Shown piece by piece: positions 35,717 to 45,368 of a stretch of 64,000 bases of DNA (position 1 is the first letter of the stretch; every line of letters starts with the position of its first letter). The notes under the pieces were generated by a model, which saw nothing but the letters and a program-made list of their open reading frames with translations, was not told the DNA's origin and ran no database searches. A program made the position numbers and the translations under genes. The stretch is from the NCBI RefSeq assembly GCF_003590645.1, contig NZ_CP031834.1, forward strand, positions 1,922,501-1,986,500. Reading direction: 5' to 3'. This DNA comes from Mesorhizobium sp. DCY119 (GTDB lineage Bacteria; Pseudomonadota; Alphaproteobacteria; Rhizobiales; Rhizobiaceae).

Positions 35717-36499
35717 TCAGCTCCTTTTGGATTTCGAGCCGATGATCAGCCCTGCGGCGATCACGAGTGTGGTGGCGAGGAAAATGATGGTTCCGACGGC
35801 GGCGACGGTCGGGTCGGCGTCGCGGGTGATGCTGGTGAAGATCTGCACGGGCAGGGTCTTCAGATAGGGGCTGGTGATGAACAGCGCGACGATGATCTCG
35901 TCGAAGGATGTCACGAAGGCAAACAGCAGACCGGAAAGAATGCCTGGCGCGATCAGCGGTAGCGTGATCGTGCGGAAAGCGGTGAAGCGGTTGGCGCCGA
36001 GGCTTGCCGCCGCGGTTTCAAGCCGCACATCGAACACTTCCAAGCTCGCGGAAACTGCGATGATGACGAAGGGGATCGCCAGCATCGTATGGGCAAGCAC
36101 GAAGCCCAGCGTGGTGCCCACAAGCTGGTAGTTGAGATAGACGGCGTAGATGCCGATTGCCAGCACCACGCCCGGCACGACCATCGGCGTGATGAGGATG
36201 GCGCGCAATATGCCGGCGCCGGAATGCTTCATGCGACTGAGGCCCAACGCGGCCAGCGTGCCGATGAAGGTGGCGACGACGGCGACGATGCCGGCGACCT
36301 TCAGCGAATTGAGAAGGCTGTTCGACCATTCGGGATTGGTGAAGAAGTTGGCGTACCACTGCCAGGAGAAGCCGGACGGCGGGAATGCCAGCGACTTCTT
36401 GTCGTTGAAGGACATCGGGATGACGACAAGCGTCGGCATGATGAGCCAGATGGCAACCAGCAGGCAGAACAGGCCGAGGATGATGCGGAACGGTTTCAT
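35717..36499 (-). CDS. potC: Spermidine/putrescine-type ABC transporter permease (PotC type)
   Basis: The 260-residue permease has about six helices and the EAA loop ETAAASLGANRFTAFRTITLPLIAPG. Its ATG (MKPFRIILGLFCLL) is two bases after the potB-type stop; a much longer open frame upstream is an artefact. It pairs with the PotB-type subunit to form the channel. Confidence 0.92.
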   Translation of the reverse strand: MKPFRIILGLFCLLVAIWLIMPTLVVIPMSFNDKKSLAFPPSGFSWQWYANFFTNPEWSNSLLNSLKVAGIVAVVATFIGTLAALGLSRMKHSGAGILRAILITPMVVPGVVLAIGIYAVYLNYQLVGTTLGFVLAHTMLAIPFVIIAVSASLEVFDVRLETAAASLGANRFTAFRTITLPLIAPGILSGLLFAFVTSFDEIIVALFITSPYLKTLPVQIFTSITRDADPTVAAVGTIIFLATTLVIAAGLIIGSKSKRS

Positions 36500-36501
36500 C
36501 G

Positions 36502-37410
36502 TCAGCTCCTCGATGCCTGCTTGTGGCGCTGGCGCATCAAGGGCGCGGCGATCGCCAGAAGCACGAAGGTCGAGACCAGCAGCACGACGCCCATGGTGCC
36601 GCCACGCCCCCAGTTGAGCAGGCTCAGCACCTGGCTTTGCACCAGCGTCGACAGCATAGTGCTGCGCGGGCCGCCGAGCAGAGCGGGGGTGATGTAGAAG
36701 CCGAGCGACAGGATGAAGACGATGATCGCGCCGGCGAATACGCCCGGCAGCGACAGCGGCAGATAGACCTGCAGGAAGGCGAGCGCCGGCCGCGCGCCGA
36801 GGCTGCGCGCCGCCTGCACCAATCGCAGGTCGATGCCGCGCATGACCGAATAGAGCGGCAGGATCATGAAGGGCAGAAGCACCTGCGCCATGCCGATGAC
36901 GACGCCGGTTTGGGTGCGGATGAGCCTGATCGAGCTGAAGCCGATTGCTTTCAGCGTTGAATTGATGACGCCGGAATCCTGAAGCAGGATCACCCAGGCG
37001 AGCGTGCGCACCACGCCGCTGACCCAGAACGGCACCAGCACGCACATGATGAGGACGAGGCGCATGCGCGGGCCGACTGTCGTCATCAGATAGGCATAAG
37101 GATAGGCCGCGATCACGCAGACGATGGTGACCCAGGCGGAAATGGAAAAGGTGCGGGCAAGAACGGTGAGATTAACGGGCGTGGAGAAGAACCAGACGTA
37201 GTTCTGCAAGCCCCATTCGGGCTCGGAAAAGCTGCGCAGCACGATCGTCAGCAGCGGATAGGCCATTGCCGCAATGAGCAGCAGGATGGCCGGAACTGTT
37301 AGCAGCGACGGATAGTCCGCCAGCCGCCAGCGGCGCGGCTCGGATGCTGAGCGGCCGGCTGGCCGGGGATCGGAACCCCCGGCCGTTGTCGTGTCGATTG
37401 TCTGGTTCAC
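36502..37410 (-). CDS. potB: Spermidine/putrescine-type ABC transporter permease (PotB type)
   Basis: The 302-residue permease starts at a GTG (37410). An unstructured, Pro/Arg-rich head of about 30 residues precedes six helices and the EAA loop QAARSLGARPALAFLQVYLPLSLPG. The late FYITPALLGGPR motif is typical of PotB. It is 31 bp after the binding-protein gene. Confidence 0.92.
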   Translation of the reverse strand: MNQTIDTTTAGGSDPRPAGRSASEPRRWRLADYPSLLTVPAILLLIAAMAYPLLTIVLRSFSEPEWGLQNYVWFFSTPVNLTVLARTFSISAWVTIVCVIAAYPYAYLMTTVGPRMRLVLIMCVLVPFWVSGVVRTLAWVILLQDSGVINSTLKAIGFSSIRLIRTQTGVVIGMAQVLLPFMILPLYSVMRGIDLRLVQAARSLGARPALAFLQVYLPLSLPGVFAGAIIVFILSLGFYITPALLGGPRSTMLSTLVQSQVLSLLNWGRGGTMGVVLLVSTFVLLAIAAPLMRQRHKQASRS

Positions 37411-37441
37411 GCTTTACTGTTCCAGGCTTGCATGGGCTGGC

Positions 37442-38521
37442 TTAGTTGCCGGCCATGAGTGCGGTCCACTTTTCGGAAGCTGCGTCGAAGTTGGCGACCC
37501 AGAACTTGATGTTCTGCTGGTAACCCTGCTTGACGCGATCCGGCGTGTTGGTGAGGAAGGCAGCCACGGAATCGTCGACCTTCGGCTGGGCTTCGTCGTT
37601 GATCGGCGAGTAGGAGGTCTGCTCGGTCAGGATCTCCTGCGCCTGCTTGCCGAGATAGGCGTTGATCAGCGCGTAGGCCGCATCGGTGTCCTTGACGCCG
37701 ACCGGGATGGTCAGCTGGTCCATCACGACCATCCAGTCGTTCCAGACCGGCGTGTACTGCGCGCCGTTCTTGACTGCCGTCATGGCGCGGCCTGTCCACA
37801 TCATGACCATGTCGGCCTCGCCGGATTCGGCGAGCTGCTGCGATTCAGCACCCGTCTTCCAGAAGATCGTGTCCGGGCCGAGCGCCTTGATCTTGGCGAT
37901 GCCCTTGTCGATGTCGGCCGGAGTCATGTTCTCGACGGAACCGCCGTCGGCAATGATGCCCTGTTCGATCAGCGCGCCGATCGGGTCGCCGCTGCCGTCG
38001 ATGGCGCGGATGCCGGGGAACTTCTCGGTGTCGAAAAAGTCCTTCCAGCTCTTCGGCGGGTTATCCTTGTAAGCATCGTTCTTGTACATCAGAACCATGC
38101 CGTAGTTCATCGCCGGCACGCTGCATTCGCCGACCTGTCCGGCTGGGATGTGCGAGACGTCGATCTTGGTCAGGTCGAGCTTCTGGAACAGCTTGCCGCA
38201 ATGCACGTAGGGCGGCAGGTCAGCAGTATCGACCACGTCCCAGGTGACGTTGCCGGATTCGACCTGCGCCTGCAGCTTGGCGATCTCGGTCGGGCCGTCA
38301 TTGAGCAGCGTCACGCCGGACTTGTCGACGAATTCCTTCAGTGCCGCGACCTGGCCGTCCTGATAGATGCCGCCGTAGGAAACGAAGGTCAGCGTCTTGC
38401 CCTTGAGCGAGCCGTCCACGATGGTGCCGGCGGCTGGTGCTTCCTGTGCGTGAGCGACGGCGGCAATAACGGCAAGCGCGGTCGCGCCGGCGATGCCGGC
38501 AAATGTCGATCTATATCCCAT
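37442..38521 (-). CDS. Spermidine/putrescine-type ABC transporter substrate-binding protein
   Basis: The 359-residue periplasmic protein has a signal peptide (TALAVIAAVAHAQEA, cleavage near AHAQ) and the PotD/type II fold opening TLTFVSYGGIYQDGQ. The SYGG opening and KLDLTKI segment resemble binders of polyamines, polyamine conjugates or opine-like amines. The neighbouring oxidase suggests the ligand is an amine that is oxidised after entry. GGAGA lies ten bases before the ATG. It starts one base after the regulator stop. Confidence 0.9.
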   Translation of the reverse strand: MGYRSTFAGIAGATALAVIAAVAHAQEAPAAGTIVDGSLKGKTLTFVSYGGIYQDGQVAALKEFVDKSGVTLLNDGPTEIAKLQAQVESGNVTWDVVDTADLPPYVHCGKLFQKLDLTKIDVSHIPAGQVGECSVPAMNYGMVLMYKNDAYKDNPPKSWKDFFDTEKFPGIRAIDGSGDPIGALIEQGIIADGGSVENMTPADIDKGIAKIKALGPDTIFWKTGAESQQLAESGEADMVMMWTGRAMTAVKNGAQYTPVWNDWMVVMDQLTIPVGVKDTDAAYALINAYLGKQAQEILTEQTSYSPINDEAQPKVDDSVAAFLTNTPDRVKQGYQQNIKFWVANFDAASEKWTALMAGN

Positions 38522-38522
38522 T

Positions 38523-39218
38523 TTATTCAGTCTCCGATGACCCGCTATTTGGTTTTGGCGTCCCGGGTGCGAGCTTTTTCCGGGGCACATATTCATCGAG
38601 CTCGACTGCGCCGCTCGTCGGGGGCGCGATGATCCACAAAACCTCGGCCGGCACATTGCCGACATTGACCGTCTTGTGCGGGGTCGAGGTCGCGTATTCG
38701 ATGCTGTCGCCTTCCTCGAGGATGAAGGTTTCATCGCCGAGCGTCAGTTGCAGCTTGCCGCGCAGGACGAGGAACATCTCATGCGCATTGCCATGGGTGT
38801 AGGGCAGGTCGCCGGTCGAGCCGTCGACCGCGAACTCACCCGAATAGACTTCGACATCGTGGATCGGACGACGCGAAAGCAGCGTCTTGCGATAACCTTC
38901 GCTCACCGGCAGGGCCGGGCGCTCGGCGCGTGTCAGCACCTTGTGCGTCGATACCCCGGAGTCTTCGAAAAGATCGGCGACGCTGATGCCCAGCGCATTG
39001 GCGATCAGCATCAGGGTGGACGTGTTGGCGCCGGAAAGGCCGCGTTCGAGCTGGCTGAGAAAGCTTGCGGTGGTGCCGGTCAGGTCGCCGAGCTGGCGCA
39101 ATGTGAGGCGGCGGGCAGTGCGGAATGTCTTGACGCGATCCCCCAGCACTGTCGAGCGGCGAGCCTCCGTCCTGGACGTGGCGCCATCTGCCGGGCTTTC
39201 ATCGTCGATCAGCTTCAT
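38523..39218 (-). CDS. XRE-family regulator with C-terminal cupin domain (PuuR-like)
   Basis: The 231-residue regulator has an XRE helix-turn-helix (about 25-85, RRLTLRQLGDLTGTTASFLSQLERGLSG, quoted in part) and a cupin sensor domain (about 150-215, THGNAHEMFLVLRGKLQL). This is the architecture of PuuR, the putrescine-responsive repressor. It is the first gene of the importer/oxidase operon, so it controls its own operon. GGGGAG lies just before the ATG at 39218; an in-frame GTG at 39230 is an alternative. Confidence 0.92.
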   Translation of the reverse strand: MKLIDDESPADGATSRTEARRSTVLGDRVKTFRTARRLTLRQLGDLTGTTASFLSQLERGLSGANTSTLMLIANALGISVADLFEDSGVSTHKVLTRAERPALPVSEGYRKTLLSRRPIHDVEVYSGEFAVDGSTGDLPYTHGNAHEMFLVLRGKLQLTLGDETFILEEGDSIEYATSTPHKTVNVGNVPAEVLWIIAPPTSGAVELDEYVPRKKLAPGTPKPNSGSSETE

Positions 39219-39232
39219 CCGTCTCCCCACGG

Positions 39233-39257
39233 TTCACTTTACAAGCTATTAAGTGAA
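39233..39257. promoter_or_regulatory. Inverted repeat upstream of the PuuR-like gene, candidate autoregulatory operator
   Basis: TTCACTT and AAGTGAA are perfect 7-bp arms with 11 bp between, starting 15 bp upstream of the regulator ATG. Confidence 0.6.
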
Positions 39258-39314
39258 TCTCTGGATGGCAAGCGGGATTCGTATGCCGGCGAAAAATCCT
39301 TGTTAAACAGGCCA

Positions 39315-39354
39315 GAAAAGAGAAACGGCGCGAGCGTTTCCTTCGCTCGCGCCG
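39315..39354 (-). terminator. Terminator of ribH
   Basis: CGGCGCGAGCG and CGCTCGCGCCG form a perfect 11-bp stem (39326-39354). On the minus strand it is followed by TTTCTCTTTTC, 29 bp after the ribH stop. Confidence 0.85.
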
Positions 39355-39382
39355 CTTTATTTTTCCTTGAAATTCCAGAATC

Positions 39383-39862
<480 letters not shown>

Positions 39863-39935
39863 TTACTCCGTTCAATGACCAGAATCAGGACGCACGAGAC
39901 AGGACTTCGTCCGCGGTTAGGCGGCATGATCCCGT

Positions 39936-40078
39936 TCGTTCTCTTTCATCCGGACTATGACCGTCGGCTCCGGAATTAAACCGGATCTGCTGACCTTCCC
40001 GGAAAGTCCGGGAAGCGCTCGCGGGCTCAAGCTTTCGCTCTTACCGCCGGTGGGGAGTTACACCCCGCCCTGAGAACT
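39936..40078 (-). promoter_or_regulatory. FMN riboswitch (RFN element) controlling ribH
   Basis: The minus strand contains the RFN core in order: GGGCGGGGTG, CCCCACCGGCGGTAA, AGCCCGCGAGCG, GGTCAGCAGATCCGG, GGAGCCGACGGTCATAGTCC and GATGAAAGAGAAC. The closing P1 stem pairs GTTCTC (40077-40072) with GAGAAC (39943-39938). The ribH ATG is 81 bases beyond, room for an expression platform that hides AAGGA. The remaining gap to glpD (40079-40262) shows no gene. Confidence 0.95.
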
Positions 40079-40262
40079 TAACGCAATCTGTATGGCGTGA
40101 AATCCCTGTGGCCGTCAATCCGCCGGATGGCGGGGTCCGGCATTTTCAGTCATGTGTTTTTCTTGCGAAGAATTTTCGTTTTACGCTCGTTTCGATTGCG
40201 AAAAAGTTCAAAATTGGGTAGTGGGGAACTGAAGAGAATGCGGCGACCAGCCGGAGAAAATC

Positions 40263-41786
40263 GTGACCGAACCCTCGACCTACGACATCTTCATCATCGG
40301 CGGCGGTATCAATGGGTGCGGTATCGCACGCGACGCGGTCGGTCGCGGCTATTCGGTTTGCCTTGCCGAGATGAACGACCTTGCCAGCGGCACGTCGTCA
40401 GGTTCGACCAAGCTCATTCATGGCGGCTTGCGCTATCTCGAACATTACGAGTTCCGGCTGGTGCGGGAATCCCTGATGGAACGCGAGGTGCTGTGGAAGA
40501 TGGCGCCGCACATCATCTGGCCGATGCGCTTCGTGCTGCCTTATGCCAAGGGCCTGCGCCCGGCCTGGCTGATCCGGCTCGGCTTGTTCCTCTACGATCA
40601 TATCGGTGGGCGCAAGCTGCTGCCTGCGACGAAGACGCTGGACATGCGCAACGATCCGGCAGGAAAGCCGCTGAAGCCGTTGTTTTCCAAGGCATTCGAA
40701 TATTCCGACGGCTGGGTCAACGATGCGCGTCTTGTCGTGCTGAACGCGCGCGACGCTGCCGATCGCGGCGCCGATATCCGCACGCGCACCAAAGTGGTCA
40801 GCGCGCGGCGCGAGGGTGAGCACTGGCTCATCAACCTCGAGGACCAGCGGACGGGCGAAACGCAGGAGGTGAGGGCGCGGCTGATCGTCAATGCCGGCGG
40901 GCCTTGGGTCGATGCCGTGCTTGCGGGCGCGGTCGGGCGCAACGATGTCCACAATGTTCGGTTGGTGCAGGGTAGCCACATCGTCATCCGCAAGAAGTTT
41001 GACGATCCGCGCGCCTATTTCTTCCAGAACAAGGACGGGCGCATCATTTTCGCCATTCCCTATGAGGAGGATTTTACCCTCATCGGCACCACCGACCGGG
41101 ATTTCGACGGCGATCCGCATGATGTGAAGATCAGCGAGGCCGAAACCGATTATCTCTGCAATGCGGCGAGCGAGTATTTCGCGGCACCCGTCAGGCGCGA
41201 GGACATCGTCTGGACCTACTCGGCGGTGCGGCCGCTTTACGACGACGGCGCCTCGATGGCGCAGGAGGCGACGCGCGACTATGTCCTGAAATCCGACACC
41301 AGCGACGGAGCGCCGCTGGTCAATGTCTTCGGCGGCAAGATCACCACCTATCGCCGGCTCGCCCAATCGATGCTGGAAAAGATCGAGGTGCATCTCGGCA
41401 AGCGTGGTGCCGAGTGGACGGCGGGCGCGCCTTTGCCGGGCGGCGATTTCTTTGCGACAGGCTTTGATGCGCAGGTCAGGAAACTGATGGCGGCCTATCC
41501 CTTTCTCGATGGCCCCCACGCCCGTCGGCTGACACGGCTTTACGGCACGCTGGCATCGAAGCTTCTCGGTTCGGCGATTTCGCCGGGCGACCTCGGCCGG
41601 AATTTCGGCGCCGATCTGTATGAGGTTGAGGTGCGCTACCTCATGGCGCATGAGTGGGCCGTGACGGCCGAGGATGTGCTGTGGCGGCGTACCAAGCGCG
41701 GCCTGCATATGAGCGAGGCTCAGCGCCAGGCGCTCGACGATTTCATGCGCAGCGCCAATACGTCGAAGAACGCGGCTGCCGAGTAG
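40263..41786 (+). CDS. glpD: Aerobic glycerol-3-phosphate dehydrogenase
   Basis: The 507-residue membrane-associated flavoenzyme has the FAD motif DIFIIGGGINGCGIARDAVGRG (quoted by its ends), GTSSGSTKLIHGGLRYLE and the late VNVFGGKITTYRRLAQ. It oxidises glycerol-3-phosphate to dihydroxyacetone phosphate and passes electrons to quinone. It starts at a GTG with GGAGAA upstream. No other glycerol genes are beside it. Confidence 0.95.
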   Translation: MTEPSTYDIFIIGGGINGCGIARDAVGRGYSVCLAEMNDLASGTSSGSTKLIHGGLRYLEHYEFRLVRESLMEREVLWKMAPHIIWPMRFVLPYAKGLRPAWLIRLGLFLYDHIGGRKLLPATKTLDMRNDPAGKPLKPLFSKAFEYSDGWVNDARLVVLNARDAADRGADIRTRTKVVSARREGEHWLINLEDQRTGETQEVRARLIVNAGGPWVDAVLAGAVGRNDVHNVRLVQGSHIVIRKKFDDPRAYFFQNKDGRIIFAIPYEEDFTLIGTTDRDFDGDPHDVKISEAETDYLCNAASEYFAAPVRREDIVWTYSAVRPLYDDGASMAQEATRDYVLKSDTSDGAPLVNVFGGKITTYRRLAQSMLEKIEVHLGKRGAEWTAGAPLPGGDFFATGFDAQVRKLMAAYPFLDGPHARRLTRLYGTLASKLLGSAISPGDLGRNFGADLYEVEVRYLMAHEWAVTAEDVLWRRTKRGLHMSEAQRQALDDFMRSANTSKNAAAE

Positions 41787-41873
41787 CGATTTCCGCATCT
41801 TTCCGGCCGGCTGAACCAAAGACGGCAAAATCTCATGCCAGCATAGTGACGTGGCCATAGCTTTGCGCTATGA

Positions 41874-41897
41874 CAACCGTACCCGCGGGTACGGTTG
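41874..41897. repeat. 24-bp perfect palindrome in the glpD-ilvD gap
   Basis: The palindrome has its centre at CCGCGG, with arms CAACCGTACCCG and its exact complement, about 170 bp before ilvD. A second dyad (CATAGC at 41856-41861 and GCTATG at 41867-41872) is directly beside it. No T run follows, so an operator or strong hairpin is more likely than a plain terminator. The rest of 41787-42064 shows no gene. Confidence 0.7.
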
Positions 41898-42064
41898 CGG
41901 CGCAGGAGGCGGAAATTCCGCCACATCCTGCTGCCGGAATTGGGCCTTCGGTGGGCTGTGGGCTGCTCACAAAATGAATCGGCTGCATCCCGTAAATCTT
42001 TGTTTTATCGTACGATCCCCGCGATCCATGTCAGGGGTCCAAGGCTTAGCTTAGGAAAAATCCG

Positions 42065-43906
42065 ATGCCCGCTTACCGTTCCCGCACAACCACCCACGGC
42101 CGCAACATGGCAGGCGCTCGCGGCCTGTGGCGCGCCACAGGCATGAAGGACTCGGATTTCGGCAAGCCGATTATCGCGGTGGTAAACTCGTTCACGCAGT
42201 TCGTGCCGGGGCATGTGCACCTAAAGGATCTCGGCCAGCTTGTGGCGCGCGAGATCGAGAAAGCAGGCGGCGTCGCCAAGGAATTCAACACCATCGCCGT
42301 CGATGACGGCATCGCCATGGGCCATGACGGCATGCTCTATTCGCTGCCGTCGCGCGAGCTGATCGCGGACTCGGTCGAATACATGGTCAACGCGCATTGC
42401 GCCGACGCCATGGTCTGCATCTCCAATTGCGACAAGATCACGCCGGGCATGCTGATGGCCTCGCTGCGCCTCAACATCCCGACCGTCTTCGTTTCAGGCG
42501 GGCCGATGGAAGCCGGCAAGGTCGTGCTTTCCGATGGCAAGATCCACGCGCTCGACCTGGTCGATGCGATGGTTGCTGCCGCCGATGACAAGATGTCCGA
42601 CGAAGACGTCCAGACCATCGAGCGCTCGGCTTGCCCGACCTGCGGTTCGTGCTCCGGCATGTTCACTGCAAATTCGATGAACTGCCTGACCGAAGCGCTC
42701 GGCCTGTCGCTTCCCGGCAATGGCTCGACGCTGGCAACCCACTCGGATCGCGAAAAGCTGTTCCTTGAAGCGGGCCGCAGGATCGTCGCTCTGGCAAAGC
42801 GCTATTACGAGGGCGATGATGAGACCGCGCTGCCGCGCACCATTGCCTCGAAGGGTGCCTTCGAGAACGCCATGGCGCTCGACATTGCCATGGGCGGCTC
42901 GACCAACACGGTTCTGCACATTCTCGCCGCAGCACACGAAGGCGAAGTCGATTTCACGATGGACGACATCGACCGTCTGTCGCGCAGGGTTCCGTGTCTC
43001 TCCAAGGTCGCTCCCGCAAAGTCCGACGTTCACATGGAAGATGTGCACCGGGCAGGCGGCATCATGGCGATCCTCGGCGAACTGAACCGCGCCGGCTTGC
43101 TCAATGTCGATCTGCCCACCGTGCATGAGAAGACGCTTGGCGACGCTCTGTCGAAATGGGACATCGCCGTCACCGACAATCCGGCAGCACTCGAGCTCTT
43201 CAGTGCGGCTCCCGGCGGCGTGCCGACGCAGGTCGCGTTCAGCCAGAGCGCGCGCTGGAAGGAACTGGATCTCGACCGCGAAAACGGCGTCATCCGCGAT
43301 GCGCAGCACCCGTTCTCTAAGGATGGCGGACTTGCGGTTCTAAAAGGAAATATCGCGATCAATGGCTGCATCGTGAAGACGGCGGGCGTCGATGAATCGA
43401 TCCTGAAGTTCTCCGGCCCGGCGCGCGTTTTCGAAAGCCAGGATTCGTCCGTCAAGGCGATCCTCGCCAATGAGGTCAAGGCCGGCGACGTCGTCGTCAT
43501 TCGCTACGAAGGGCCGAAGGGCGGACCGGGCATGCAGGAAATGCTCTATCCGACCAGCTATCTGAAGTCGAAGGGCCTTGGCAAAGCCTGCGCTTTGATC
43601 ACGGACGGCCGCTTCTCCGGCGGCACGTCGGGTCTGTCCATCGGCCATGTCTCGCCGGAAGCCGCCAATGGCGGCCTTATCGGTATCGTGCGTGAAGGCG
43701 ACATGATCGACATCGACATCCCGAACCGCACCATCTCGCTGCGCGTCGACGAGGCTGAAATCGCTGCCCGCCTCGCCGAACAGGATGCCAAGGGCTGGAA
43801 GCCGAGCGAGCAGCGCAAGCGCAAGGTGACGACCGCACTCAAAGCCTATGCGGCCTTCGCAACCTCTGCCGATCGTGGCGCAGTGCGCGATCTCGGCGAG
43901 CGCTGA
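42065..43906 (+). CDS. ilvD: Dihydroxy-acid dehydratase
   Basis: The 613-residue iron-sulfur enzyme has cluster-ligand regions [11 protein letters not shown] and [17 protein letters not shown] and the C-terminal [20 protein letters not shown]. It converts 2,3-dihydroxy-isovalerate (and the methylvalerate analogue) to the 2-oxo acids of Val, Leu and Ile synthesis. It is a single gene. A hairpin (GGCGATCT and AGATCGCC, 43922-43948) follows without a T run. Confidence 0.96.
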   Translation: MPAYRSRTTTHGRNMAGARGLWRATGMKDSDFGKPIIAVVNSFTQFVPGHVHLKDLGQLVAREIEKAGGVAKEFNTIAVDDGIAMGHDGMLYSLPSRELIADSVEYMVNAHCADAMVCISNCDKITPGMLMASLRLNIPTVFVSGGPMEAGKVVLSDGKIHALDLVDAMVAAADDKMSDEDVQTIERSACPTCGSCSGMFTANSMNCLTEALGLSLPGNGSTLATHSDREKLFLEAGRRIVALAKRYYEGDDETALPRTIASKGAFENAMALDIAMGGSTNTVLHILAAAHEGEVDFTMDDIDRLSRRVPCLSKVAPAKSDVHMEDVHRAGGIMAILGELNRAGLLNVDLPTVHEKTLGDALSKWDIAVTDNPAALELFSAAPGGVPTQVAFSQSARWKELDLDRENGVIRDAQHPFSKDGGLAVLKGNIAINGCIVKTAGVDESILKFSGPARVFESQDSSVKAILANEVKAGDVVVIRYEGPKGGPGMQEMLYPTSYLKSKGLGKACALITDGRFSGGTSGLSIGHVSPEAANGGLIGIVREGDMIDIDIPNRTISLRVDEAEIAARLAEQDAKGWKPSEQRKRKVTTALKAYAAFATSADRGAVRDLGER

Positions 43907-44053
43907 ACCCAGAAACCGGATGGCGATCTGCCCCATGGGAAGATCGCCGTCTGACCTAAGACGTAATCCCCGAGCGGGTCTATGAGACGCTTGCAGGCGC
44001 TGCGCCCGCACGCGCCGGCTGTACTCGGCTGGCCAAATTCAGGAAGAACCATC

Positions 44054-45268
44054 GTGACCGATACCACGGCGACCGCAGGCCGCGTCCAAGCAGACAGTAC
44101 AGTCTATGCCATCTTGCTAGCGGTGAGCTTCTGCCACCTGCTCAACGATGTGATGCAGTCGCTTCTGGCGGCCATCTACCCGATGCTGAAAACCGGCTAC
44201 GGCCTCGATTTCTGGCAGATCGGCCTGCTCACCATGACTTTCCAGGTCACGGCATCTCTGCTGCAGCCGCTTGTCGGCATGTACACCGACAAAAGGCCGA
44301 TGCCATATTCGCTGCCGCTCGGCATGGCTTCGACGATGATCGGCCTGATCGTGCTCGCCTATGCCGGCAGCTATACTGTCCTGCTCCTCGGCGCGGCCCT
44401 GATCGGTATCGGCTCGGCCATCTTCCATCCGGAATCCTCCCGCGTTGCTCGCATGGCTTCGGGCGGGCGTTACGGTCTTGCACAGTCGGTGTTCCAGGTC
44501 GGCGGCAATTTCGGTTCGTCGCTCGGGCCGCTGCTTGCTGCCTTCATCGTCGTGCCCAAAGGCCAGCACAGCATTGCCTGGTTCTCGATCGCAGCCCTCA
44601 TCGGCATATTCGTGCTGTGGCAGGTCAGCGGCTGGTACAATCGCTACCGCGTGGCCAACGCCAAGCGTCCGGCAAGCAGCCATGCCGTTTCGCTGCCGCG
44701 CCGCAAGGTGGTCATAGCGCTGATCGTGCTGGCAACGTTGGTCTGCACCAAGAACATCTACATGGCCAGCCTGTCGAGCTACTACACCTTCTACGTCATC
44801 CATAAATTCAGCGTGTCGGTTCAGGAAGCCCAGGTACTGCTGTTCATATTCCTCGGCGCAGTGGCCGTCGGAACTGTGGCAGGCGGCCCGATCGGCGACC
44901 GCTTCGGCCGCAAATTCGTCATCTGGTTCTCGATCCTCGGCGTCCTGCCGTTCACGCTCGCATTGCCCTATGCCGACCTGTTCTGGACCCGCATCCTCAC
45001 CGTCATTATCGGTCTTGTGCTGGCCTCGGCCTTCTCGGCCATCGTCGTCTTTGCGCAGGAGCTGGTGCCGGGCCGCGTCGGCATGATCGCCGGCATCTTC
45101 TTCGGCTTTGCCTTCGGCATGGGTGGTCTGGCAGCAGCGGTGCTCGGCGTCGTCGCCGACATCAAGGGCATCGATTACGTCTATATGATCTGTTCGTTCC
45201 TGCCTCTGCTCGGCCTTCTGACGATCTTCCTGCCGTCAGTAAAGGAAATGCGCGGGCAGGGCGCCTGA
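44054..45268 (+). CDS. MFS exporter, fosmidomycin-resistance (Fsr) type
   Basis: The 404-residue transporter has about 12 helices and the Fsr-family stretch IFHPESSRVARMASGGRYGLAQSVFQVGGNFG (quoted in part), with a second-half MFS motif GDRFGRKFVIW. Fsr of E. coli exports fosmidomycin; the natural substrate of most homologues is unknown. It starts at a GTG (44054) with AGGAAG upstream. It is followed by two terminator hairpins facing secDF. Confidence 0.88.
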   Translation: MTDTTATAGRVQADSTVYAILLAVSFCHLLNDVMQSLLAAIYPMLKTGYGLDFWQIGLLTMTFQVTASLLQPLVGMYTDKRPMPYSLPLGMASTMIGLIVLAYAGSYTVLLLGAALIGIGSAIFHPESSRVARMASGGRYGLAQSVFQVGGNFGSSLGPLLAAFIVVPKGQHSIAWFSIAALIGIFVLWQVSGWYNRYRVANAKRPASSHAVSLPRRKVVIALIVLATLVCTKNIYMASLSSYYTFYVIHKFSVSVQEAQVLLFIFLGAVAVGTVAGGPIGDRFGRKFVIWFSILGVLPFTLALPYADLFWTRILTVIIGLVLASAFSAIVVFAQELVPGRVGMIAGIFFGFAFGMGGLAAAVLGVVADIKGIDYVYMICSFLPLLGLLTIFLPSVKEMRGQGA

Positions 45269-45275
45269 CAAAAAA

Positions 45276-45306
45276 GAAAGCGCCGGGCAGACCGGCGCTT
45301 TCTTTG
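45276..45306 (-). terminator. Terminator hairpin, best suited to secDF
   Basis: GAAAGCGCCGG and CCGGCGCTTTC form a perfect 11-bp stem. On the minus strand it is followed by TTTTTT, which suits the end of secDF. On the plus strand the run is TTTCTTT-like, so it may also slow exporter transcription. Confidence 0.8.
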
Positions 45307-45325
45307 AAATCCGATTTGAGGTTTG

Positions 45326-45358
45326 GCGGCGCCCTTCTTTGGAAGGGCGCCGCTTTTT
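45326..45358 (+). terminator. Terminator of the MFS exporter gene
   Basis: GCGGCGCCCTT and AAGGGCGCCGC form a perfect 11-bp stem followed by TTTTT on the plus strand. Confidence 0.85.
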
Positions 45359-45368
45359 CGTTGGGCGC

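Noticed and set aside
40398-41858. Minus-strand frame of 486 codons opposite glpD
   Set aside because: It is entirely antisense to glpD, whose FAD motifs and length are convincing.
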